Position numbers and translations under genes: made by a program. A model generated the notes under the pieces. It was not told the origin of the DNA. It ran no database searches and saw only the letters and a list, made by a program, of their open reading frames with translations. Source: Tritrichomonas musculus (Eukaryota; Parabasalia; Tritrichomonadida; Tritrichomonadidae). Taken from it: a DNA stretch of 64,000 bases. Below, in pieces: positions 35,775-48,013 of the stretch. Where the stretch lies: positions 1-64,000 of the forward strand of contig JAPFFF010000098.1 of assembly GCA_039105265.1 (NCBI GenBank). The letters run 5' to 3'. How positions within the stretch are numbered: the first letter of the stretch is position 1; each line of letters opens with the position of its first letter.

Positions 35775-38700
35775 AACATCAATGTTTGTCTGTCGTTAGC
35801 ATAGATGTTTATCTGTTGTTAGCATAGATGTTTTTCTGTTGTCAGCATCGATGTTTGAATGTTGTTAGCATCGATGTTTTTCTGTTGTTAGCATCGATGT
35901 TTTTCTGTTGTCAGCATCGATGTTTTTCTGTTGTCAGCATCGATGTTTGTATGTTGTTAGCATCAATGTTTGTCTGTTGTCAGCATCGATGTTTGAATGT
36001 TGTTAGCATCGATGTTTGTATGTTGTCAGCATCGATGTTTGTCTGTCGTTAGCATCAATGTTTGTCTGTTGTTGGCATCGATGTTTATCTGTTGTCAGCA
36101 TCGATGTTTGAATGTTGTTAGCATCAATGTTTATCTGTTGTTCGCATTGATGTTTATCTGTTGTTAGCATCGATGTTTATCTGTTGTTAGCATCGATGTT
36201 TTTCTGTTGTCAGCATCGATGTTTGAATGTTGTTAGCATCGATGTTTGTATGTTGTTAGCATCGATGTTTTTCTGTTGTTAGCATCGATGTTTATCTGTT
36301 TTAGTATCGATGTTTGTATGTTGTTAGCATCGATGTTTATCTGTTGTTAGCATCGATGTTTGTCTGTTGTAAGCATCGATGTTTGTCTGTTGTAAGCATC
36401 GATGTTTATCTGTTGTTAGCATCGATGTTTATCTGTTGTTAGCATCGATGTTTATCTGTTGTTAGCATCGATGTTTGTCTGTTGTAAGCATCGATGTTTG
36501 TCTGTTGTAAGCATCGATGTTTATCTGTTGTTAGCATCGATGTTTATCTGTTGTTAGCATCGATGTTTATCTGTTGTTAGTATCGATGTTTGTATGTTGT
36601 TAGCATCGATGTTTATCTGTTGTTAGCATCGATGTTTGTCTGTTGTAAGCATCGATGTTTATCTGTTGTTAGCATCGATGTTTATCTGTTGTTAGCATCG
36701 ATGTTTATCTGTTGTTAGCATAGATGTTTTTCTGTTGTCAGCATCGATGTTTGAATGTTGTTAGCATCGATGTTTTTATGTTGTTAGCATCTGTTGTTAG
36801 CATCGATGTTTATCTGTTGTTAGCATAGATGTTTTTCTGTTGTCAGCATCGATGTTTGAATGTTGTTAGCATCGATGTTTTTATGTTGTTAGCATCGATG
36901 TTTTTCTGTTGTTAGCATTGATGTTTGAATGTTGTTAGCATCGATGTTTGTATGCATCGATGTTTGCATGTTGTTAGCATCAAGCATCGATGTTTGTATG
37001 TTGTTAGCATCGATGTTTATCTGTTGTTAGCATCGATGTTTGTCGGTTGTAAGCATCGATGTTTATCTGTTGTTAGATGTTTTTCTGTTGTTAGCATTGA
37101 TGTTTGAATGTTGTTAGCATCGATGTTTGTATGTTGTCAGCATCGATGTTTGCATGTTGTTAGCATCAATGTTTATCTGTTGTTAGTATCGATGTTTGTA
37201 TGTTGTTAGCATCGATGTTTATCTGTTGTTAGCATCGATGTTTGTCTGTTGTAAGCATCGATGTTTATCTGTTGTTAGCATCGATGTTTATCTGTTGTTA
37301 GCATCGATGTTTATCTGTTGTTAGTATCGATGTTTGTATGTTGTTAGCATCGATGTTTATCTGTTGTTAGCATCGATGTTTGTCTGTTGTAAGCATCGAT
37401 GTTTATCTGTTGTTAGCATCGATGTTTATCTGTTGTTAGCATCGATGTTTATCTGTTGTTAGCATAGATGTTTTTCTGTTGTCAGCATCGATGTTTGAAT
37501 GTTGTTAGCATCGATGTTTTTATGTTGTTAGCATCGATGTTTTTCTGTTGTTAGCATTGATGTTTGAATGTTGTTAGCATCGATGTTTGTATGTTGTCAG
37601 CATCGATGTTTGCATGTTGTTAGCATCAATGTTTATCTGTTGTTAGTATCGATGTTTGTATGTTGTTAGCATCGATGTTTATCTGTTGTTAGCATCGATG
37701 TTTGTCTGTTGTAAGCATCGATGTTTATCTGTTGTTAGTATCGATGTTTGAATGTTGTTAGCATAGATGTTTTTCTGTTGTCAGCATCGATGTTTGAATG
37801 TTGTTAGCATCGATGTTTGCATGTTGTTAGCATCAATGTTTATCTGTTGTTAGCATCGATGTTTGTATGTTGTTAGCATCGATGTTTATCTGTTGTTAGC
37901 ATCGATGTTTATCTGTTGTAAGCATCGATGTTTATCTGTTGTTAGTATCGATGTTTGAATGTTGTTAGCATAGATGTTTTTCTGTTGTCAGCATCGATGT
38001 TTGAATGTTGTTAGCATCGATGTTTGTATGTTGTTAGCATCGATGTTTTTCTGTTGTTAGCATTGATGTTTGAATGTTGTTAGCATCGATGTTTGTATGT
38101 TGTCAGCATCGATGTTTGCATGTTGTTAGCATCAATGTTTATCTGTTGTTAGTATCGATGTTTGTATGTTGTTAGCATCGATGTTTATCTGTTGTTAGCA
38201 TCGATGTTTGTCTGTTGTAAGCATCGATGTTTGTCTGTTGTAAGCATCGATGTTTATCTGTTGTTAGCATCGATGTTTATCTGTTGTTAGCATCGATGTT
38301 TATCTGTTGTTAGCATCGATGTTTGTCTGTTGTAAGCATCGATGTTTATCTGTTGTTAGCATCGATGTTTATCTGTTGTAAGCATCGATGTTTATCTGTT
38401 GTTAGTATCGATGTTTGAATGTTGTTAGCATAGATGTTTTTCTGTTGTCAGCATCGATGTTTGAATGTTGTTAGCATCGATGTTTGTATGTTGTTAGCAT
38501 CGATGTTTTTCTGTTGTTAGCATTGATGTTTGAATGTTGTTAGCATCGATGTTTGTATGTTGTCAGCATCGATGTTTGCATGTTGTTAGCATCAATGTTT
38601 ATCTGTTGTTAGTATCGATGTTTGTATGTTGTTAGCATCGATGTTTATCTGTTGTTAGCATCGATGTTTGTCTGTTGTAAGCATCGATGTTTGTCTGTTG

Positions 38701-38994
38701 TAAGCATCGATGTTTATCTGTTGTTAGCATCGATGTTTATCTGTTGTTAGCATCGATGTTTATCTGTTGTTAGCATCGATGTTTGTCTGTTGTAAGCATC
38801 GATGTTTGTCTGTTGTAAGCATCGATGTTTATCTGTTGTTAGCATCGATGTTTGTCTGTTGTAAGCATCGATGTTTGTCTGTTGTAAGCATCGATGTTTA
38901 TCTGTTGTTAGCATCGATGTTTATCTGTTGTTAGCATCGATGTTTATCTGTTGTTAGCATCGATGTTTGTCTGTTGTAAGCATCGATGTTTGTC
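35775..38994 (-). repeat. 23-bp satellite array A4' (inverted, about 140 units)
   Basis: Reverse complement of the 23-bp unit. Its R-proximal end carries the cgacag variant and its L-proximal end matches the start of A1, so it is the inverted partner of A1, yet it is almost five times shorter (3.2 against 15.0 kb). Several irregular joins (36785-36800, 36950-36990, 37075) show internal deletions, and an internal higher-order block recurs between about 36.7 and 38.7 kb. Confidence 0.95.
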
Positions 38995-39701
38995 AATATT
39001 TAAGATAATATTATCTGGCGGTAGGATTATCTGGTTGTGGAATTTTGATCAACTAAAGTATAGTTAGTCTTTTCTGAAGAACCTTCAAAAAGTGGAAATC
39101 ATTCAGAAAAAATAATCTAAATAAAATAATTGAAAAAAAAAAAACAAATCTTTTTATATTTTTACATAATTTTTAGACTACATACCGCCTAGCGGACGTC
39201 GAGCGAGGCTGAACGAAGCGAAGCCGAGTCGAGATCCCGCGGCTGGCGGTAAGAATCGGTAAAAATTTTTGTAACATAAAAAGATTATTTTATTATTTTT
39301 TTTATTTGATTATTTTTTCAGAATGATTTCCACTTTTTGAAGGTTCTTCAGAAAAGAATAACTATATTTGAGTTGATCCTGGAATTTATCTGGCTATGAG
39401 ATTAAACTATTTTATTTCTTTTTGATAAATTAATTAAAAAAAAAAAAAAAATAAAATAAAATAAAAAAAAAAAAAAAAAATAAAAAAATTAAATTCTATG
39501 AGCTTTATGAAAAAAATAACTGAAAATTTTTTTTATTAAAATATCTTAATCAAAAAGAAATAAAATAGTTTACAATTATTATTACAAATGCAAATAATAA
39601 TATACTTAAATTAATTATTATCCAAAATATTTTAAAACAATATGATGGCTGGATAAGTTCAGGTCTTATTTTTTTGGGGTTTTGTTTTATTATATTAAGA
39701 T
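38995..39701 (-). repeat. Module L4' (inverted), right edge of the structure
   Basis: Reverse complement of L1, sharing its private variants; hairpin copy at 39069-39356. It ends at ttattatattaagataaa; the tttatcttaatata word at this outer edge matches the left outer edge at 12038-12050. Confidence 0.9.
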
Positions 39702-40844
39702 AAAAAGTGACAAAATAGCTTGTATGCATTTTTTTAAAAAAACTGCTGATTAAAAGTTCATTCCCAATATAAATATAATGTAATTTATCACTATTATATT
39801 TTTATTTATTTAATATAAATTCGGAGCTCTATAACAAGATATTAAAGATTCTTATTTATCGTTTTTTCATTTTCAAATTTTTTGAATTGCTAAAAATTTA
39901 TGATAAAAAAAAGAAACTTCTCAGAACTTTTTTAAAAAAACTGCTGATTAAAAGTTCATTCCCAATATAAATATAATGTAATTTATCACTATTATATATT
40001 TATTTATTTAATATAAATTCGGAGCTCTATAACAAGATATTAAATGATTTTAAATTTCTTTCAATATTTAAATAACTATTGAAAAATTATAAATCTTAAT
40101 TTGGTCAACTTTTATTAATTAAATGCTTTTTTATATTATTATATATATAAAAATAAAATAAAAAAAATTATTTTATAAATAAAAATTTTAAATAATTTAA
40201 CGAATTTTGATCGTCCTCCCACACATATGAATATATCAAATTTAAATAAGCAATATTTTAATATTTTATTTTATTAATAATTTATATTAAATATAATATA
40301 TTAGTAAATATTAATTTATAATGATATATCCAGTTTTCATTAAGATAATGTTTAATTAATAAATAATGTAAAAAATAGAAAATAAATATGTATATCACAG
40401 TTAACAATATATAATTTTAGCTTATTTTGATGCAATTAGATTTTATGTGTTATAATATGTTAAGTATTAAAAAATAAAATGAAAATATTTTTTACTATAA
40501 AAATATTTTTTTTTCCTCCTATTCCTTTTATTGAATTATATTCTAATTAAACGAATCTATACATTTATTACATTAGTTTGTTAATGCTATTTAAATAAAA
40601 AAAAAGAAGAATTTATTCTCAATTATTTCATTTGATAATATGAATTATAATTCTTAATATACATTTTATAGATTATTTTCTCAATTATTTAAACATAATT
40701 ATCTCAATATATTATTAATATTATAAAATAAATAAATATATATATAAATGAATATAAATATATTAAGATTTAAAATAGGTCACTAAATAATAAATAATGC
40801 TAATACTAGCAATTACATCAATTTTTATGAGTCCTGACCCCTCT
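39702..40844. other. AT-rich non-coding DNA with a 117-bp direct repeat
   Basis: Two nearly identical segments, about 39729-39846 and 39928-40044, start ttttttaaaaaaactgctg and end gctctataacaagatattaa. The remainder to 40844 is very AT-rich and without frames. Confidence 0.75.
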
Positions 40845-41057
40845 TCTGGATCTCTATCTAAAATCACAAAATTGAATAATTAGGCAAATGATTTATTTGA
40901 AAAAATTGAATTCATTCAAATTTGGCATCTGGATCTCTATCTAAAATCACAAAATTGAATAATTAGGCAAATGATTTATTTGAAAAAATTGAATTCATTC
41001 AAATTTGGCATCTGGATCTCTATCTAAAATCACAAAATTGAATAATTAGGCAAATCA
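40845..41057 (+). repeat. 83-bp tandem repeat upstream of the DUF3447 gene, 2.6 copies
   Basis: The word tctggatctctatctaaaat recurs at 40845, 40928 and 41011, exactly 83 bp apart. The array ends about 70 bp before the ATG at 41126, so the duplicated unit may include upstream promoter sequence. Confidence 0.9.
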
Positions 41058-41105
41058 CAATTGGTACTTTTCTTTAGATATTCAATATTGAATATTGAGA
41101 TAAAA

Positions 41106-41111
41106 TCATTA
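41106..41111 (+). promoter_or_regulatory. Initiator-like element TCATTA of the DUF3447 gene
   Basis: TCATTA, with A(+1) at 41108, lies 18 bases before the ATG at 41126. It fits the trichomonad initiator consensus TCA-Py-(T/A)-(T/A) in sequence and spacing, which supports the chosen start and the trichomonad origin. Confidence 0.6.
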
Positions 41112-41125
41112 TTTTAATAAAAGTC

Positions 41126-42331
41126 ATGAGTTCTCAGGAACACTTGGACATGATGAAGGACATCCAAGAAAGCATTCTGAATTTTCTTGAAGAAGAAGCT
41201 AAATCAGAAGAAAACTTACTAATCCTCGAAGACAAATTTGATAATTCAAAAATAAATGGTAACCAATATGATCTTTTGTCATTACTACACTTAATTTCCA
41301 AAATTGTGAATAATTTCCATCGTTTTTCCAATTTTTTCAGCAAAATCGAAAGAATTTTACTCTTTTTCAAAGAAGGTATCAAAAAATATTTTTCAAATTC
41401 AGAAATATTCAATATTTTTAAGAGCAACAAAAGGATTCTTTTATTTCTCATTGAACAGCAAATAATGGTTTTTGATGAGTATATAGTAAGAAAAATTACG
41501 AAGACAGAAAAATACATAGAAGCCAAATATCCACAGTATTTTCAGCCAGAAATTCAGCTATTTATCAAAGAAAAGTGGTTCCCAAAACATGAAAACAACA
41601 ACAAACAAAAAGAAGAAAATGGATGGGTTGAAGAGATAAAGAAAGAATTGCTCGAAAATTTTTATGAAAAACGAAAAGAAGGAGAAAATGACAGCCAAGT
41701 CAGTGAATTGATTCGAAAAGACATGATTACAGAATTTATTGCATACGTTACTCGAAATTGTGTCTCAGTTAACTCAAAAATTCAACCATCAATTTATGAA
41801 ACAAATTCATTTTTACTTAAAAAGCTAAAAAAATCATATCGAAATCGCAAAGATGAAGAATTTTCATTGATTGAATATGCTGTCTTTTTTGGCTCAATTC
41901 AAATATTTAATTACTTGCGACTTGAAGGTGTAGAATTAACACCATCGTTGTGGTCTTTGGCCATTCATGGTCGAAATTCAGAAATGATTCACTTTCTGGA
42001 AGACAATCATGTTGAATTAGAGGATAAGTCATACAAACAAGTCTTTTATGAATCAATCAAATGCCACCACAACGACATTGCAAATTACTTCATAAACAAC
42101 TTCATACAAAGCAATGAAGAAAATTCACAGGATGCATTCAACCAATGTCTCAAATATTATAATTTCGCCTTTTTGAAAAGTAAATTCATTAGTGAATCTT
42201 CAATTTGCAACTTATGCAAGTACGATTATTGTGCATTTGTTGATGACCTTTTGAAAGACAAAGATATAGATGTAAACAAAAAAGAAATTTTCAATATTCA
42301 GTTAATACAATTTCAAATGATAGTCATTTAA
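41126..42331 (+). CDS. DUF3447/ankyrin family protein, N-terminal 401 aa (ankyrin part cut off by satellite)
   Basis: It starts at ATG 41126, 18 bases after an initiator. Residues 1-125 are the helical N-terminal domain of this family (FSKIERILLFF at 71-81, SNKRILLFL at 100-108). Residues 165-215 are a charged helical segment. About 235-325 is the DUF3447 block (FSLIEYAVFFGSIQIFNYL, then LTPSLWSLAIHGRNSEMIHFL). Residues 335-385 look like the start of the ankyrin domain (CLKYYNFAFLKSKF, VDDLLKDKDIDVN). The frame then leaves the family pattern and stops at 42331, six bases before the 25-bp satellite begins. In the family, many ankyrin repeats would follow; here these lie in eleven scattered cassettes and a final segment ending at 48013. 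A cytoplasmic scaffold or protein-binding role is usual for ankyrin proteins, but the function of this family is unknown. Confidence 0.75.
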   Translation: MSSQEHLDMMKDIQESILNFLEEEAKSEENLLILEDKFDNSKINGNQYDLLSLLHLISKIVNNFHRFSNFFSKIERILLFFKEGIKKYFSNSEIFNIFKSNKRILLFLIEQQIMVFDEYIVRKITKTEKYIEAKYPQYFQPEIQLFIKEKWFPKHENNNKQKEENGWVEEIKKELLENFYEKRKEGENDSQVSELIRKDMITEFIAYVTRNCVSVNSKIQPSIYETNSFLLKKLKKSYRNRKDEEFSLIEYAVFFGSIQIFNYLRLEGVELTPSLWSLAIHGRNSEMIHFLEDNHVELEDKSYKQVFYESIKCHHNDIANYFINNFIQSNEENSQDAFNQCLKYYNFAFLKSKFISESSICNLCKYDYCAFVDDLLKDKDIDVNKKEIFNIQLIQFQMIVI

Positions 42332-42336
42332 TTACG

Positions 42337-45300
42337 TCAAAATCATATCTTTCAATGGAATTCAAAATCATATCTTTCAATGTAATTCAAAATCATATCT
42401 TTCAATGGAATTCAAAATCATATCTTTCAATGGAATTCAAAATCATATCTTTCAATGGAATTCAAAATCATATCTTTCAATGAAATTCAAAATCATATCT
42501 TTCAATGGAATTCAAAATCATATCTTTCAATGGAATTCAAAATCATATCTTTCAATGAAATTCAAAATCATATCTTTCAATGGAATTCAAAATCATATCT
42601 TTCAATGAAATTCAAAATCATATCTTTCAATGAAATTCAAAATCATATCTTTCAATGGAATTCAAAATCATATCTTTCAATGGAATTCAAAATCATATCT
42701 TTCAATGAAATTCAAAATCATATCTTTCAATGAAATTCAAAATCATATCTTTCAATGGAATTCAAAATCATATCTTTCAATGGAATTCAAAATCATATCT
42801 TTCAATGGAATTCAAAATCATATCTTTCAATGAAATTCAAAATCATATCTTTCAATAACATTCAAAATCATATCTTCGAATGAAATTTTGATATAATAAT
42901 AATTTATAAGACAGCATTATATTTGGCAGTTGAAAAAGAAAACATTGAAATTGTGAAACTTTTATTAAGTAATGACAAACTTGATATCAATGTTCTTAAT
43001 ATTTTCTTTAATTTTTTATAAAATTTCAAATCATATCTTTCAATGGAATTCAAAATCATATCTTTCAATGTAATTCAAAATCATATCTTTCAATAGAATT
43101 CAAAATCATATCTTTCAATTTCATTCAAAATCATATCTTTCAATGGAATTCAAAATCATATCTTTCAATTTCATTCAAAATCATATCTTTCAATGTAATT
43201 CAAAATCATATCTTTCAATAACATTCAAAATCATATCTTTCAATGGAATTCAAAATCATATCTTTCAATCTAATTCAAAATCATATCTTTCAATTGGATT
43301 CAAAATCATATCTTTCAATGAAATTCAAAATCATATCTTTCAATGGAATTCAAAATCATATCTTTAAATTTCATTCAAAATCATATCTTTCAATAGAATT
43401 CAAAATCATATCTTTCAATGGAATTCAAAATCATATCTTTCAATTGGATTCAAAATCATATCTTTCAATGAAATTCAAAATCATATCTTTCAATGGAATT
43501 CAAAATCATATCTTTAAATTTCATTCAAAATCATATCTTCGAATGAAATTTTGATATAATAATAATTTATAAGACAGCATTATATTTGGCAGTTGAAAAA
43601 GAAAACATTGAAATTGTGAAACTTTTATTAAGTAATGACAAACTTGATATCAATGTTCTTAATATTTTCTTTAATTTTTTATAAAATTTCAAATCATATC
43701 TTTCAATGTAATTCAAAATCATATCTTTCAATGTAATTCAAAATCATATCTTTCAATTTCATTCAAAATCATATCTTTCAATGGAATTCAAAATCATATC
43801 TTTCAATAACATTCAAAATCATATCTTTCAATAGAATTCAAAATCATATCTTTCAATCTAATTCAAAATCATATCTTTCAATGGAATTCAAAATCATATC
43901 TTTCAATGTAATTCAAAATCATATCTTTCAATGTAATTCAAAATCATATCTTTCAATAGAATTCAAAATCATATCTTTCAATGGAATTCAAAATCATATC
44001 TTTCAATGGAATTCAAAATCATATCTTTCAATGGAATTCAAAATCATATCTTTCAATAGAATTCAAAATCATATCTTTCAATGTAATTCAAAATCATATC
44101 TTTCAATGGAATTCAAAATCATATCTTTCAATGTAATTCAAAATCATATCTTTCAATGGAATTCAAAATCATATCTTTCAATGGAATTCAAAATCATATC
44201 TTTCAATGTAATTCAAAATCATATCTTTCAATGGAATTCAAAATCATATCTTCGAATGAAATTTTGATATAATAATAATTTATAAGACAGCATTATATTT
44301 GGCAGTTGAAAAAGAAAACATTGAAATTGTGAAACTTTTATTAAGTAATGACAAACTTGATATCAATCTTGGATATATTTTTCATAATTTTTTATAAAAT
44401 TTCAAATCATATCTTTCAATTCTATTCAAAATCATATCTTTCAATTTCATTCAAAGTCATATCTTTCAATGGAATTCAAAATCATATCTTTCAATAACAT
44501 TCAAAATCATATCTTCGAATGAAATTTTGATATAATAATAATTTATAAGACAGCATTATATTTGGCAGTTGAAAAAGAAAACATTGAAATTGTGAAACTT
44601 TTATTAAGTAATGACAAACTTGATATCAATGTTCTTAATATTTTCTTTAATTTTTTATAAAATTTCAAATCATATCTTTCAATGGAATTCAAAATCATAT
44701 CTTTCAATGTAATTCAAAATCATATCTTTCAATGGAATTCAAAATCATATCTTTCAATGGAATTCAAAATCATATCTTCGAATGAAATTTTGATATAATA
44801 ATAATTTATAAGACAGCATTATATTTGGCAGTTGAAAAAGAAAACATTGAAATTGTGAAACTTTTATTAAGTAATGACAAACTTGATATCAATGTTCTTA
44901 ATATTTTCTTTAATTTTTTATAAAATTTCAAATCATATCTTTCAATGGAATTCAAAATCATATCTTTCAATGTAATTCAAAATCATATCTTTCAATGGAA
45001 TTCAAAATCATATCTTTCAATGGAATTCAAAATCATATCTTCGAATGAAATTTTGATATAATAATAATTTATAAGACAGCATTATATTTGGCAGTTGAAA
45101 AAGAAAACATTGAAATTGTGAAACTTTTATTAAGTAATGACAAACTTGATATCAATGTTCTTAATATTTTCTTTAATTTTTTATAAAATTTCAAATCATA
45201 TCTTTCAATGGAATTCAAAATCATATCTTTCAATAGAATTCAAAATCATATCTTTCAATGAAATTCAAAATCATATCTTTCAATGGAATTCAAAATCATA

Positions 45301-47406
45301 TCTTTCAATGGAATTCAAAATCATATCTTTCAATAACATTCAAAATCATATCTTCGAATGAAATTTTGATATAATAATAATTTATAAGACAGCATTATAT
45401 TTGGCAGTTGAAAAAGAAAACATTGAAATTGTGAAACTTTTATTAAGTAATGACAAACTTGATATCAATGTTCTTAATATTTTCTTTAATTTTTTATAAA
45501 ATTTCAAATCATATCTTTCAATGTAATTCAAAATCATATCTTTCAATGTAATTCAAAATCATATCTTTCAATTTCATTCAAAATCATATCTTTCAATGGA
45601 ATTCAAAATCATATCTTTCAATGGAATTCAAAATCATATCTTTCAATCTAATTCAAAATCATATCTTTCAATGTAATTCAAAATCATATCTTTCAATGGA
45701 ATTCAAAATCATATCTTTCAATGAAATTCAAAATCATATCTTTCAATAACATTCAAAATCATATCTTCGAATGAAATTTTGATATAATAATAATTTATAA
45801 GACAGCATTATATTTGGCAGTTGAAAAAGAAAACATTGAAATTGTGAAACTTTTATTAAATAATGACAAACTTGATATCAATGTTCTTAATATTTTCTTT
45901 AATTTTTTATAAAATTTCAAATCATATCTTTCAATGTAATTCAAAATCATATCTTTCAATGTAATTCAAAATCATATCTTTCAATGGAATTCAAAATCAT
46001 ATCTTTCAATGGAATTCAAAATCATATCTTTCAATGTAATTCAAAATCATATCTTTCAATGGAATTCAAAATCATATCTTTCAATGTAATTCAAAATCAT
46101 ATCTTTCAATAACATTCAAAATCATATCTTTCAATGTAATTCAAAATCATATCTTTCAATGTAATTCAAAATCATATCTTTCAATAACATTCAAAATCAT
46201 ATCTTCGAATGAAATTTTGATATAATAATAATTTATAAGACAGCATTATATTTGGCAGTTGAAAAAGAAAACATTAAAATTGTGAAACTTTTATTAAGTA
46301 ATGACAAACTTGATATCAATGTTCTTAATATTTTCTTTAATTTTTTATAAAATTTCAAATCATATCTTTCAATGGAATTCAAAATCATATCTTTCAATGT
46401 AATTCAAAATCATATCTTTCAATAGAATTCAAAATCATATCTTTCAATGTAATTCAAAATCATATCTTTCAATGAAATTCAAAATCATATCTTTCAATGG
46501 AATTCAAAATCATATCTTTCAATGGAATTCAAAATCATATCTTTCAATGTAATTCAAAATCATATCTTTCAATACTATTCAAAATCATATCTTTCAATGG
46601 AATTCAAAATCATATCTTTCAATAGAATTCAAAATCATATCTTTCAATGGAATTCAAAATCATATCTTTCAATGGAATTCAAAATCATATCTTTCAATGG
46701 AATTCAAAATCATATCTTTCAATGAAATTCAAAATCATATCTTTCAATGTAATTCAAAATCATATCTTTCAATGGAATTCAAAATCATATCTTTCAATGG
46801 AATTCAAAATCATATCTTTCAATGTAATTCAAAATCATATCTTTCAATGGAATTCAAAATCATATCTTTCAATAGAATTCAAAATCATATCTTTCAATGA
46901 AATTCAAAATCATATCTTTCAATGTAATTCAAAATCATATCTTTCAATGTAATTCAAAATCATATCTTTCAATAACATTCAAAATCATATCTTCGAATGA
47001 AATTTTGATATAATAATAATTTATAAGACAGCATTATATTTGGCAGTTGAAAAAGAAAACATTGAAATTGTGAAACTTTTATTAAGTAATGACAAACTTG
47101 ATATCAATGTTCTTAATATTTTCTTTAATTTTTTATAAAATTTCAAATCATATCTTTCAATGTAATTCAAAATCATATCTTTCAATGTAATTCAAAATCA
47201 TATCTTTCAATGGAATTCAAAATCATATCTTTCAATGGAATTCAAAATCATATCTTTCAATGGAATTCAAAATCATATCTTTCAATCTAATTCAAAATCA
47301 TATCTTTCAATTCTATTCAAAATCATATCTTTCAATTCTATTCAAAATCATATCTTTCAATAACATTCAAAATCATATCTTTCAATAACATTCAAAATCA
47401 TATCTT
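42337..47406 (+). repeat. 25-bp satellite interleaved with ankyrin cassettes
   Basis: The unit (25 bp, caaaatcatatctttcaatg followed by gaatt) is repeated in blocks of differing length. Ten copies of an ankyrin cassette lie within, each opened by cgaatgaaattttgatataa, at 42877, 43540, 44253, 44516, 44779, 45042, 45355, 45768, 46206 and 46994; the eleventh begins at 47407. Spacings are 663, 713, 263, 263, 263, 313, 413, 438, 788 and 413, all equal to 13 modulo 25. The cassette is therefore constant and only whole satellite units are gained or lost. Each cassette encodes one ankyrin repeat (TALYLAVEKENIEIVKLLLS) and then DKLDIN, after which it runs into a stop. Unit variants (gtaatt, gaaatt, tttcatt, aacatt) alter position 21-25. 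Confidence 0.95.
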
Positions 47407-47413
47407 CGAATGA

Positions 47414-48013
47414 AATTTTGATATAATAATAATTTATAAGACAGCATTATATTTGGCAGTTGAAAAAGAAAACATTGAAATTGTGAAGCTTTTGCTAGCT
47501 AATGAAAATCTTAATATTAATGTATCATGTAAGTCAGAAAAAAATGAATTTTATCAAAACAAAAAAGAGATAATTGACTTGTCTCCATTACTTTTTGCAA
47601 TTGACCATGACCAAGTTGAAATTATTCAATTATTTCTTTCAAATGAATTTATCAATATATCAGACAAAATTGATATAAATAGCAGATCAATGAAAGCAAT
47701 ATTTGGCAATGAAATCGAAATTTTTGAGCAAACAGCATTATACATGTCTATTGAGAAACAAAACATTAATGCAATCAAGTCATTGTTGGGTAGGCCAGAT
47801 ATTGATATTAATGAAAAATCATTCCATCTCTCAGGCAATAATCAAATGGAAGAGAAGACAGCATTGCATCTTGCAGTTGAAATAGGAAATCCTGAAATAA
47901 TAAAACTTTTGCTCGAAAAGAAAGAGATTGACATTAATATTGAAGATAGTCATGGGAAAAAACCAATCGACTATTCTGAAAATTACGAAATTAAGCAATT
48001 ACTTTCAAAATGA
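47414..48013 (+). pseudogene. C-terminal ankyrin-repeat segment of the split DUF3447 gene
   Basis: The frame opens after a TGA at 47411-47413, includes the eleventh cassette, and stops at TGA 48011-48013. It encodes about 199 residues with four or five ankyrin repeats (TALYLAVEKENIEIVKLLLA; LSPLLFAIDHDQVEIIQLFL; TALYMSIEKQNINAIKSLLG; TALHLAVEIGNPEIIKLLLE; KPIDYSENYEIKQLLSK as the C-terminal cap). There is no promoter or natural ATG near its start, so it looks like the tail of the gene that begins at 41126, now 5 kb away. Removal of the satellite by splicing seems unlikely, as no trichomonad splice consensus (GTATGT, ACTAACACACAG) was seen at the borders. It could also be the relic of a separate paralogue. 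Confidence 0.7.

Larger units (their letters stand above)
12041..39701. repeat. Giant inverted structure of L / 23-bp satellite / R modules
   Basis: Two modules in direct orientation (L1-A1-R1, L2-A2-R2) face two modules in reverse orientation (R3'-A3'-L3', R4'-A4'-L4') across a 1.76-kb centre. Diagnostic variants pair the outer modules (L1 and L4' share gggatc in the GC-rich core and tccagcc near the outer edge) and the inner modules (L2 and L3' share ggggtc and tccatcc). Array-end variants agree: A1 and A4' share a cgacag unit next to R, while A2 and A3' share a gctagcaacag unit next to L. The simplest reading is that a two-module block was copied in inverted orientation. I know of no described trichomonad repeat with this layout. 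A misassembly must be excluded, but the paired private variants and the insertion present in only one arm argue for real sequence. Confidence 0.85.

Noticed and set aside
12717-38994. Many 60-80-codon reading frames on both strands in the 23-bp arrays
   Set aside because: They arise because three 23-bp units make 69 bp; they repeat the same 23 residues in every phase, have no promoter and no conserved start.
41134-41526. Minus-strand 130-codon frame opposite the DUF3447 gene
   Set aside because: Antisense shadow of the coding strand; the plus-strand frame has an initiator and family motifs.
42337-47406. The 25-bp arrays as introns of the ankyrin gene
   Set aside because: Borders lack trichomonad splice signals, and the cassettes end in stops just after the ankyrin repeat.
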